Positions 42,916 through 50,756 of a stretch of 64,000 nucleotides of DNA are shown here, piece by piece; position 1 is the first letter of the stretch; each line of letters opens with the position of its first letter. The notes under the pieces are model-generated. The model saw only the letters and a program-made list of their open reading frames with translations, searched no databases and was not told the origin of the DNA. Both the position numbers and the translations under genes were made by a program. Location: contig JARYGU010000002.1 of NCBI GenBank assembly GCA_033795365.1, positions 310,001 to 374,000 of the forward strand, read 5' to 3'. The DNA comes from JARYGU01 sp033795365. GTDB lineage: Bacteria; Pseudomonadota; Alphaproteobacteria; Rhizobiales; Rhizobiaceae.

Positions 42916-43605
42916 ATGACCGGTCAAGGCCGACAGCTTGAAACGATCCGTGCGGTTCTGGAACCGCACGGTCTTTTTTTGCGCGGCGTGGTGAATTTCG
43001 AGGAAAGGGAGCAGGCGCCGCCTCTGAAAGACGGCCGTCCTGCCGCAAGCCTCGTGCTTGTCGGCAATATAGGCGGCTCGATCTGGCCCGCATTCCGCAC
43101 ATGGCAGCGAAATCAGCAGGACGACGGCGGCCCTCATCCGCTCGACGCCTGGTCCAAGGCCGTGGTCGGCGTGGCGGCGCAAACCGCGTCTGCGACGGCA
43201 TGGTTTCCATCCGACCCGCCATGGCAGCCCTTTCAGCAATGGGCAATGCGGGCGGAGGGACTGAAGGCCTCACCGCTCGGCATTCTCATCCATCCGCAAT
43301 ACGGCCTCTGGCATGGCTATCGCGCCGCTTTGGGTTTCGACGAGGCGCTGCCGCGGTCGCCGAAGCCGGACGGGGCGCATCCTTGTGCCGCCTGCGTGGA
43401 AAAGCCGTGCATGACCCACTGTCCCGTTTCCGTCGTCTCCGAGGCGGGTTTCGATGTTACCGGCTGCCGGCGCCACTTGAGAACGGATCGAGGGAGGGGC
43501 GGCTGCCTGAAGGAGGGCTGCCTTGCGCGCAATGCCTGTCCGGTCGGCCGGCAATACCGCTACTCGCAGGACCAGCTTCGCTTCCACATGGCAGCACTTC
43601 GTTGA
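42916..43605 (+). CDS. CblC-like / 4Fe-4S ferredoxin fusion protein
   Basis: A 229-residue protein. Residues 1-145 resemble the MMACHC (CblC)/QueG corrinoid-binding fold: LVLVGNIGGSIWPAF and, more tellingly, LGILIHPQYGLWHGYRAAL, close to the IHPRFGGWFAIRG segment of MMACHC. Residues 155-210 hold eight cysteines (157, 160, 165, 169, 184, 197, 202, 208), enough for two 4Fe-4S clusters, in CAACVEKPCMTHCP and CLKEGCLARNACP. A reductase or carrier for corrinoid is therefore plausible. The ATG overlaps a TGA that closes the frame extending from the methyltransferase. The assignment rests on motif likeness only. Confidence 0.6.
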   Translation: MTGQGRQLETIRAVLEPHGLFLRGVVNFEEREQAPPLKDGRPAASLVLVGNIGGSIWPAFRTWQRNQQDDGGPHPLDAWSKAVVGVAAQTASATAWFPSDPPWQPFQQWAMRAEGLKASPLGILIHPQYGLWHGYRAALGFDEALPRSPKPDGAHPCAACVEKPCMTHCPVSVVSEAGFDVTGCRRHLRTDRGRGGCLKEGCLARNACPVGRQYRYSQDQLRFHMAALR

Positions 43606-43953
43606 TCAGGCCTTAGGATAGGCCCGTTCCAGTCCGCCGGAGCGAACGAGACCGGTACGAAATGCCTGATAGGCGGCATGCTGGCTGGAGCGGGCAGCCT
43701 CCATCAGGCGGATCTGCAGCCGCGCGGGCGCGTTGTTGCCGAGCCATTCGCCGAGCTTTTCCAGCTTCAGGGAATTCAGGAAGGATGTCTGCGCGGCGCG
43801 ATTGAGATGGAGGTCGAGACCTTCCAGCAGGTTTTCGTCCTGTTGCGGGTTTTCCATCAGCAAGCCGAGGAATCCCTTGTCGGTCTCCGCAAGTACCGCC
43901 AATTTCTCCGCAATCGTTTCGCGGTCCGGAAAAGCGGTCACTTCCGCGCTCAT
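43606..43953 (-). CDS. hypothetical protein, 115 aa
   Basis: I do not recognise this family. The 115-residue product is soluble and mostly helical (EVTAFPDRETIAEKLAVLAE and LNSLKLEKLGEWLGNNAP). The ATG at 43953 has GGAGGG upstream, which supports translation; the longer frame adds 24 residues with no start signal. It ends directly against the ferredoxin-like gene, the two stops lying head to head. No function is proposed. Confidence 0.6.
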   Translation of the reverse strand: MSAEVTAFPDRETIAEKLAVLAETDKGFLGLLMENPQQDENLLEGLDLHLNRAAQTSFLNSLKLEKLGEWLGNNAPARLQIRLMEAARSSQHAAYQAFRTGLVRSGGLERAYPKA

Positions 43954-44238
43954 GATGTGCTCCCTCCATTGTCTTTGGGTGCGGATAACGGGCGGACCCT
44001 GCCGCAAGCTTGCGCTGGCGACCATGCGGAGCTGGAAGCGTGGCGCCGGTTCCCGGAGCTACGGGAGGGTTCGTGCCGGAACGCAAATAAAATCGGATAA
44101 ATTAATATTGAACGGTACCGTGCAACCAATTTCATGCGGGCGACCTTAGATGTGAAGGGTATATGCCGCCATGCGGCGGATCGGCGTGCGAAGACGAGTC
44201 GTTTCGTCCCGAAGCCAATCCATACCAAGGGAGTACAT

Positions 44239-45540
44239 ATGACCCGGCTTTCTCTGCTTCTTTCCGGAACCGTCCTTTCGGTCGCGCTTGCCGCCGCGCC
44301 GGCTTTCTCCCAATCAGGCGAGGAAACCTCGCCGTCCGAACAAGCCGAAGGCCAGGCGCCGGCATCCGGCGAAGAAAGGACCGCCACGGGCGCACCGGTG
44401 GAGACGGAGGAGCCGAATGCGCCCGATCAACAGCCGGCCTTCGCCGGCCAGACCCGCGCTCCGCAGCCGGATGAAATGCCCCAGGTGGCGACGGAAACGA
44501 TAGCGGAAGGCCTGCCCCGGCTCTGGTCGATGGAGTTCCTGCCCGATGGCCGGATGCTCGTTTCCGCCAAGGAAGGCGCGATGCACATCATATCCGAAGG
44601 GCAAGCTGGACCCGAGATCGCGGGCGTGCCGGAGGTTGCTTCCCAAGGGCAGGGCGGGCTTCTCGATATCGCGCTTGCACCCGATTTCGAGAGTTCGGGC
44701 CGCATCTTCTTTTCCTTCTCCGAGCCCCGTGATGGCGGAAACGGCACCTCGGTTGCATCCGCAAGGCTCGTGCAGGACGAGCAGGGCGGCGGCGCGCTGG
44801 AGGACGTGACCGTGATCTTTCGGCAGATGCCGACCTACGACGGGAGTGCCCATTTCGGCTCGCGGCTCGTCTTCGGTCCGGGCGGCGAACTCTTCGTGAC
44901 CGTCGGGGAGCGCTCCGACCGCCGGCCGCGCGTCCAGGCGCAGGATCTCTCCAGCGGCCTCGGAAAGGTCTTCCGGATCGATACGAGCGGCAAGGCTCTC
45001 TCCGACAATCCCTTCGCCGGCCGGGATGGCGCATTGCCCGAAATCTGGTCCTACGGGCACCGCAACATCCAGTCCGCGGCCCTGGATGGTCAGGGACGGC
45101 TGTGGACCGTGGAGCACGGCCCGCGCGGCGGCGACGAGCTCAACAGGCCGGAGGCGGGGCTGAATTACGGCTGGCCCGTTATCACCTATGGCGTCGAATA
45201 CAGCGGCAACGCGGTCGGCGACGGCGTCACGGCGCAGGACGGAATGGAGCAGCCCGTCTACTACTGGGATCCGGTCATCGGCCCTTCCGGGATGGCCTAT
45301 TACGACGGGGCTGAATTTCCCGAATGGAACGGCGCATTCCTGATCGGCGGCCTCGTCTCGACCGGTCTCGTGGTCGTCCATCTCGACGGCGACCGCGTTC
45401 GGGCGGAGGAGCGGGTTCCGCTGGACATGCGCATCCGCGACGTCAAGGTCGGTCCCGACGGTGCGGTCTATGCCGTTTCGGAAGGTCCGAATGCCGGCAC
45501 GTCTTCCATCCTGAGGCTGACGAACGCAAGCGACAGCTGA
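44239..45540 (+). CDS. periplasmic PQQ-type sugar/aldose dehydrogenase-like beta-propeller
   Basis: A 433-residue exported protein. A signal peptide (about 1-24, ending AAAPAFS) is followed by a Glu/Pro/Ala-rich spacer (about 25-80) and a GSDH/YliI-type six-bladed propeller (about 85-430). Propeller signatures are GLPRLWSMEFLPDGRMLVS, GLLDIALAPDF, SYGHRNIQSAALDGQGRLW and EHGPRGGDELN, which include residues used for PQQ and calcium in the family. It probably oxidises aldoses in the periplasm. The start has AAGGGAG five bases upstream. It is not clearly tied to the methyltransferase genes on either side. Confidence 0.88.
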   Translation: MTRLSLLLSGTVLSVALAAAPAFSQSGEETSPSEQAEGQAPASGEERTATGAPVETEEPNAPDQQPAFAGQTRAPQPDEMPQVATETIAEGLPRLWSMEFLPDGRMLVSAKEGAMHIISEGQAGPEIAGVPEVASQGQGGLLDIALAPDFESSGRIFFSFSEPRDGGNGTSVASARLVQDEQGGGALEDVTVIFRQMPTYDGSAHFGSRLVFGPGGELFVTVGERSDRRPRVQAQDLSSGLGKVFRIDTSGKALSDNPFAGRDGALPEIWSYGHRNIQSAALDGQGRLWTVEHGPRGGDELNRPEAGLNYGWPVITYGVEYSGNAVGDGVTAQDGMEQPVYYWDPVIGPSGMAYYDGAEFPEWNGAFLIGGLVSTGLVVVHLDGDRVRAEERVPLDMRIRDVKVGPDGAVYAVSEGPNAGTSSILRLTNASDS

Positions 45541-45564
45541 AGAACGATGCCGCGTGATCGATGA

Positions 45565-46581
45565 TTAGCTGCGGCGCCGGCCGCGCTCGCGCGCCGGAGC
45601 GGAAGGGCCTTCGTTGGCGGTCTTGTTGCGCAGCGGGCCGATACGCTCGACGATGACGTCGAGCGTCGGGCGCTCGCCCGGTTCGTGCGCATCCAGCGCC
45701 TTCCGCATCGCGGCCAGATGCTCGCAGGATGTCCCGCAGCAGCCGCCGATGATGCGCGCGCCGGCATCGCGGGCCAGCCTCGCATAATCGGCCATCAGCG
45801 GCGGGGTGCCGGAATAGTGGATTTCGGCGCCGCGATATTCCGGGATGCCGCAATTGCCCTTCACGACGATCGTCGCGGAGGGATCGGCACCGGTCATATC
45901 GAGAAGCGAGGACAGGATATCCGAAGCGCCCACGCCGCAATTGGCGCCGACGGCGACGGGTCCCGGACCGATATCGCTTGCGACACCGTGGATGTCCTTC
46001 GGATGCAGGCCCATCATCGTCTTGCCGGCGGTATCGAAGGAGCCGGTATAGACGAAGGGCAGCCCGACCTTGACCGCTGCCTCGGCGGCGGCGCGGATTT
46101 CCTCGGGCGAGGACATGGTTTCGATCCAGGCGACATCCGCGCCTCCGGCCTTCAAGCCTTCGATCTGCTCGGCAAAGGCGGCAACGGCATCGTCATAGGT
46201 GAGCGCGCCGAGCGGCACCAGCAGTTCGCCGGTCGGACCGACGGAACCGGCGACGATGACCTTGCGCGGAGCCTTGTCGGCGACGGTACGGGCGATTTCG
46301 GCCGCCTTCCGGTTCAGTTCGAAGACGCGGTCCTGGGCATGGTGCAGTTTCAGCCGGTGGCGCGTACCGCCGAAGGTGTTCGTCAGGATGATGTCCGCGC
46401 CGGCGTCGACGAAATCCTGATGAAGCTTGGTGATGTTTTCCGGTTTCGCCTCGTTCCAGAGTTCGGGCGCCTCGCCGGCCTCCAGCCCCATGGCGAAAAG
46501 CGACGTTCCGGTCGCGCCGTCGGCGAGCAGGAACGGCTTTTCCGCGAGAAGGGCAGAGAGTGGGTTGGTCGCTTCGGACAT
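45565..46581 (-). CDS. homocysteine S-methyltransferase family protein (Bmt/MetH-N type)
   Basis: A 338-residue zinc methyltransferase, equal to the homocysteine-binding module of MetH or to betaine-homocysteine methyltransferase. Zinc ligands are Cys215 in GANCGVG and Cys281/Cys282 in IIGGCCGTS; the opening LLADGATGTSLFAMGLEAGE and TNTFGGTRHRL are typical. It makes methionine from homocysteine with a methyl group from a corrinoid protein or directly from a betaine-like donor. Its last 16 residues (NEGPSAPARERGRRRS) are a basic tail like those of its partners. A strong palindrome lies just upstream. Confidence 0.88.
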   Translation of the reverse strand: MSEATNPLSALLAEKPFLLADGATGTSLFAMGLEAGEAPELWNEAKPENITKLHQDFVDAGADIILTNTFGGTRHRLKLHHAQDRVFELNRKAAEIARTVADKAPRKVIVAGSVGPTGELLVPLGALTYDDAVAAFAEQIEGLKAGGADVAWIETMSSPEEIRAAAEAAVKVGLPFVYTGSFDTAGKTMMGLHPKDIHGVASDIGPGPVAVGANCGVGASDILSSLLDMTGADPSATIVVKGNCGIPEYRGAEIHYSGTPPLMADYARLARDAGARIIGGCCGTSCEHLAAMRKALDAHEPGERPTLDVIVERIGPLRNKTANEGPSAPARERGRRRS

Positions 46582-46602
46582 CGGCTTTTCCCGGCTGTAT
46601 GA

Positions 46603-46644
46603 GGTTGCGACCACACATAAGGATATCTTTATGTGATTGCAACC
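46603..46644 (-). promoter_or_regulatory. long imperfect palindrome upstream of the homocysteine methyltransferase
   Basis: Nested inverted repeats: GGTTGC/GCAACC outside and CACATAA/TTATGTG inside, around GGATATCT. The core ACATAAGGATATCTTTATGT is a near-perfect 20-bp palindrome. It resembles the SAH- or SAM-responsive ArsR-type operators described for methionine genes in alphaproteobacteria, as I recall them. Confidence 0.6.
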
Positions 46645-46683
46645 GCTTTACGCCCGCGTGGAGGATGCGGGGCGTTATCGTCC

Positions 46684-47673
46684 TCACTCCTGATAGACCG
46701 GTTCGTGATAGACAGGGTCGGGAAGCACGACGCGAACCTTGGTCTTTACCTGAGCCGAGGCATTCCGGCTTTCGGCGACGGTCTTTTTCGACAGCATCCT
46801 TCTGTCTTCCGGCGAAAGCGGTTGCGCCATAGGCAGCGGAATCTTCAGTCCTTTCAGATTGTCCAGGGCATCGGCGCTCATCTGCATGTCATGGATGCGA
46901 TAGGCATATTTGCGAAAATTGCAGGCCTTGAAGTCCGCTTGTTCGCGATATCTGAATGCGGAGGGAAGATCGCCGTAGGAGCGCTCGCCGTCGATGGAAA
47001 CCATCTCTTCGCTCTCGCTCGATATGTCCTCGCGCTTGAAAAGCGCCACATCCTGCGTATCGCATATGAAGCGGCAGCGCTCGAGGGCGCTGTCGGCGAA
47101 ATCCATTCCAACGAATTGCGAGTTCGGTGCGGGGAAGTAATAGCCGTCGGCAAGTCTTACGCAGTAAAGCAGCGTATTCCTTCCAAAGCCTGGACGTTTC
47201 GGTTCTTTGCGGCGCTCGGCCCGTTCGGCCACAGCCTTCGTCGTGGTCCTTGTGCAGCCCTGTGCGTCGAGCCGCGCCTTCAGCATGCCGAGGCGCCCGC
47301 GGGAGGTCTGGCCGGCCTGGTCGAGCTGGCGCTGCACGGCCGATCGTCTGCTCGCAAGATCGCGGCAGGGGTCGAAAAGTCCGCCCGTCGATTTGCGCGA
47401 TGTGCACTGGCGCTGTTGCTCACTTCGCCGGATGGCCGCGAGCTGCCTTTGCAGTTGCTGTACTTCCGGCCCCGACCGCTCGCCGACCTCGCGTCCGACC
47501 GAGCGCATCTGGTTCATCAGTTCGGAGCAGCTTGCGGCCTCAGCGGCTGCAGGAAATAAGGAAAACAGTAACCATAAACAGAAGACCGACAGATGGTGGC
47601 TGAAGAAAGCAGGCGGGAAGGTCGCTCGCGCCTGCCGAAGTGATCGCTTGCCCCGTGCAACCGGCTTCAACAT
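46684..47673 (-). CDS. DUF2865 family exported protein
   Basis: A 329-residue protein with a hydrophobic signal-like segment (SVFCLWLLFSLFPAAAEAAS, about 29-48) and a mature part containing CSELMNQMRSVGREVGE, an arginine/glutamine-rich helical region and the DUF2865 core NTLLYCVRLADGYYFPAPNS, then CRFICD. Several cysteines suggest disulphides. The family is found in the envelope of Rhizobiales, function unknown. The ATG at 47673 is slightly better placed than 47685. It ends PDPVYHEPVYQE. Confidence 0.72.
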   Translation of the reverse strand: MLKPVARGKRSLRQARATFPPAFFSHHLSVFCLWLLFSLFPAAAEAASCSELMNQMRSVGREVGERSGPEVQQLQRQLAAIRRSEQQRQCTSRKSTGGLFDPCRDLASRRSAVQRQLDQAGQTSRGRLGMLKARLDAQGCTRTTTKAVAERAERRKEPKRPGFGRNTLLYCVRLADGYYFPAPNSQFVGMDFADSALERCRFICDTQDVALFKREDISSESEEMVSIDGERSYGDLPSAFRYREQADFKACNFRKYAYRIHDMQMSADALDNLKGLKIPLPMAQPLSPEDRRMLSKKTVAESRNASAQVKTKVRVVLPDPVYHEPVYQE

Positions 47674-47727
47674 CTTTCGCCCCATCTGTCGCTATGTCAG
47701 GGATCGTTTTCCCGGGTTTTCAAGCTC

Positions 47728-50484
47728 CTACCATTTGATGCTGAGACCGATATTGCCTTCGAGCACATGCGTCTTCCGCCCACCGAGATTGGTGGTGTAA
47801 TCGGCCGTGGCAAAGAGGCTGGCGGATTCGGTGATCTTGGCGACGATGCCGCCGCCGACCTCCAGAGACGTCCCGCCGATCTCGGTCACGATCGCATCGC
47901 CGCCGAAATTGATACTCTGGTCCGAATCGAAGCTGTGCCAGATGTTCGCCTTCAGATACGGCTGCAGCGTTGTCGTTCCGGCCAGGAATTCGCCCTGCAG
48001 GCGGGCACCCACGCGGCCGGTGACGATGTTGTCGGAGTTGAAATTGACGTCCGAGAACGCATCGGCGGCGTCGTCGAGCGACAGGTGCTGCCAGATGATC
48101 TGGGCTTGCGGCTCCAGCGTCCATGTATCCGACAGAACGATCGGATAGCCGCCTTCGAGCGAGGCCGTCACGCCGGACCCGTCGATATCGATTCCGGCTC
48201 CGGCGGCGGATGTCGCATCGCCGCTGAACCAGGTGCCCATCAGGACCGCATCGACATACCAGTTGCCCGGACCGATGTGGGTCCAGTAGCCGCCGAAGCT
48301 CGTCGCATTGACGTCGATGTCGCCGGTCTCCACGTCGTTCCAGCCGAGTGCCTGTCCGGTCACGTCGCCGCTTGCGCGCGCATGGCTGACGAAGAGGCCG
48401 ACACGGTCCTGGTGGCCGCCTTCCGTGCCCCAGCCGAAGATGTCCTGGCCGGCCTGGAAGCCGAAGACGTTGCCGTCGAAACCGGGATCGACCGTGCCGT
48501 CCCATTTCATTTCGATATCCTGGCCGAAGACGCGTCCCCAAGTGGTGGGCAGCATCCCGGCGCCGTTGAGCAGCACCTGCTCGCCGCGACGTTCATGGAA
48601 CGTGCCGAGGCTGGAGAGCGCAAGATATTGCGCGACCGGAGGAACGGTGGCGTAGGTCGCCACTTCGAGGCGATAGAGGGGCACGACCTCGGCGATGATC
48701 GGAGTTGCCCCTGGCGTAGGCGGTGTGGCCGTCGGGGTCGGTACCGGAGCGGGCGCCGTCGGAGGAGCGGGTGGCGGCGCCGGCGGATCGGCCGGTTCGG
48801 CCGCAGGGGGCGGAGGCGGCGGTTCAGGCTCCGGATCGGTCACCTCCACAGGAGGCGTGGGGTCTGCAGGCTCCGTCGTCGGAGTTCCCTCCGAAGGCAG
48901 CGGCGTGCTCGGCAGCTCGGAAGGCGGCGGAGGCGGCACGACCTCGGGCTCTTCCGGCACGGGTTCTTCTGCCACCGGCTCTACCGGATCGGGAGCCGGC
49001 GCCGGTTCCGGCGGCGGGGCGGCCGGAGGGGTGACGATGGTCGAGCGCAGATACCAGTTGTCTTCCGTATCGGCGGAAACGCCGCCCTTGAAGAGATAGT
49101 ATTCGTAGGCGCCGGCCGCGACGCGTCCGTTGAGGCCGAAAGCGCCGCTGGCGCTGGTGCCGTCGACTTCCACCACCATGATGCCGTCTTGGGTGGTGGC
49201 GTCGCCTGCGCCACCGGCGTTGAGAATGTTCAGGCCGCTGGTGCCGGACGCATCGCCCTCCACGATCAGCCTGTCGGATGCCGAGGAGTCGTCGCCGAGC
49301 ACCGTATTGAGGAAGACCTGCCCGCCATCGCCGACATAGTTGCCGCCGATCGTGAACGTGTCGGACGTGCTGTCGCCGCCATTGGTCAGGTCGATGCGGC
49401 CGGCATTGAGGACCTCCACCATTTGCCCGGCCGTGAAGGCGGCAATCCCGCCATTCGCGCCGCCGCCATAGATGGTGCTGGCCGCGTCGACGGAGAGCGC
49501 TCCCGTTCCGGTCCCGCTGTCGCCAAGCGTCAGCGTCTCGTCGAATACGAGCTGGGTGTCGTTGGTGAGATCGATCGTCTCCCAGCTGTCGAAGCGGGCG
49601 ACGTCTCCCGTCTTCACATTGTCGAAGGTGAGGGCGTCCGTGCCGAGCCCGCCGGTGATCTGCGGTGTGGCGCCGATATTGGCGTCGGTCAGATTGCTGA
49701 GGGACGCCGTGTCATTGTCGCCGCCAAGGTCGATCAATCCATAGATGATGCCGCCGCCATCCCAGGTGAAGGTGTCGGTGCCGACGCTCATGCGCACTTC
49801 GCCGCCGACCGTCCCGCCGGTCACGGTCACGCTGTCGGTGCCGCCGCTGACGCTGATATTGCCGCCGATCGTGCCGCCGGAGAGGATGATTGTGTCGTTG
49901 CCGAAGCCGGTGACCAGATTGCGGTCGATCGTTCCGCCGGACATGTCGAAGAGATTGTCGTCCAGCTTCATGTTGACGCGGCCGATGCGGCCGCCGGTCA
50001 TCACGGCGCTGTCGCCGTCGTCGAAGGCGTCGATGATGCGCCCGCCGGACATGAAGAAGGTGTCGAGATTGTCGCCCTGGTTCAGCGACCCGACTTCTCC
50101 GCCGGTCATCCGGAAGTCGTCCGTGCCGCTGCCCTGCTGGACGTTTCCGGTGATGGTGCCGCTGTTGATCTCGATGCTGTCGGCACCGGGACCGAAGACC
50201 ACATTGCCGCTGATCGTTCCGGTGCCGCCCTCGGGAAGCTGGAGGGAGTTGTTTCCTCCCGTATCGGTAAGGCTCGGGGACGTGCCGCTGTCGCAGACAT
50301 GGGCGTCGTCGCCTGCGGTCGGCGTGAAGACGCAGGCGGCAAAGGCCGGCGCGCTGAACGTCAGCCCGATCGCCGTCGAGGCGAGAAATGCCAGGCGGCG
50401 GCGAGAAAAGAGATCGGGAAGATAACCGCGCCTGGAAATAGACGCACTGCGAGTCGATTTCGGATCATTGAGATGCCAAACCAT
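47728..50484 (-). CDS. type V autotransporter (beta-solenoid passenger, C-terminal barrel)
   Basis: A 918-residue surface protein. An extended signal region (about 1-50, with LAFLASTAIGLTFSAPAFAA) leads to a passenger (about 50-440) of short Gly/Thr-rich repeats such as ADSIEINSGTITGNVQQGSG and NDTIILSGGTIGGNISVSGG, typical of a beta-helix. A proline/glutamate-rich linker (about 455-570) follows, then the autotransporter barrel (about 620-918), ending GNIGLSIKW with the usual terminal aromatic residue. Such proteins expose a passenger for adhesion or aggregation. GAGGGG lies just before the ATG. A plus-strand open frame over the whole gene is an artefact. Confidence 0.9.
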   Translation of the reverse strand: MVWHLNDPKSTRSASISRRGYLPDLFSRRRLAFLASTAIGLTFSAPAFAACVFTPTAGDDAHVCDSGTSPSLTDTGGNNSLQLPEGGTGTISGNVVFGPGADSIEINSGTITGNVQQGSGTDDFRMTGGEVGSLNQGDNLDTFFMSGGRIIDAFDDGDSAVMTGGRIGRVNMKLDDNLFDMSGGTIDRNLVTGFGNDTIILSGGTIGGNISVSGGTDSVTVTGGTVGGEVRMSVGTDTFTWDGGGIIYGLIDLGGDNDTASLSNLTDANIGATPQITGGLGTDALTFDNVKTGDVARFDSWETIDLTNDTQLVFDETLTLGDSGTGTGALSVDAASTIYGGGANGGIAAFTAGQMVEVLNAGRIDLTNGGDSTSDTFTIGGNYVGDGGQVFLNTVLGDDSSASDRLIVEGDASGTSGLNILNAGGAGDATTQDGIMVVEVDGTSASGAFGLNGRVAAGAYEYYLFKGGVSADTEDNWYLRSTIVTPPAAPPPEPAPAPDPVEPVAEEPVPEEPEVVPPPPPSELPSTPLPSEGTPTTEPADPTPPVEVTDPEPEPPPPPPAAEPADPPAPPPAPPTAPAPVPTPTATPPTPGATPIIAEVVPLYRLEVATYATVPPVAQYLALSSLGTFHERRGEQVLLNGAGMLPTTWGRVFGQDIEMKWDGTVDPGFDGNVFGFQAGQDIFGWGTEGGHQDRVGLFVSHARASGDVTGQALGWNDVETGDIDVNATSFGGYWTHIGPGNWYVDAVLMGTWFSGDATSAAGAGIDIDGSGVTASLEGGYPIVLSDTWTLEPQAQIIWQHLSLDDAADAFSDVNFNSDNIVTGRVGARLQGEFLAGTTTLQPYLKANIWHSFDSDQSINFGGDAIVTEIGGTSLEVGGGIVAKITESASLFATADYTTNLGGRKTHVLEGNIGLSIKW

Positions 50485-50683
50485 AACGCCCCTCACGCAT
50501 ATGGATGCCTCGGTACCCGTCGTGGGTAACCAAGTGCGAACATTCCCCGAGAATCCCAATTCGAGTTGATCACAGCAGGGGGTGGTTCACAAGTCTAAGG
50601 CGTGGGTTGGCTATATGACTAAAATTTCATATGTTGCGGATGGGCAACATTCATGAAGGAACGATGACAAAACGCGGAAAACA

Positions 50684-50705
50684 AAGGGCGCTTTTCGGCG
50701 CCCTT
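50684..50705 (-). terminator. terminator downstream of the ABC ATPase gene
   Basis: An 8-bp stem (AAGGGCGC/GCGCCCTT) with a six-base loop. On the minus strand it is followed by TGTTTTCC. It lies 52 bases past the ATPase stop. A separate dyad ATGTTGC/GCAACAT (50631-50650) lies further along, in the autotransporter upstream region. Confidence 0.75.
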
Positions 50706-50756
50706 CGTTTCCAATATCTCGTTTTCTTTCCGAAGGTTAAAAACCGCCGGATCTTT

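Noticed and set aside
47767..50529. 920-codon open frame on the plus strand
   Set aside because: Antisense to the autotransporter; its Gly/Arg-rich low-complexity translation follows from the repeat DNA on the other strand.
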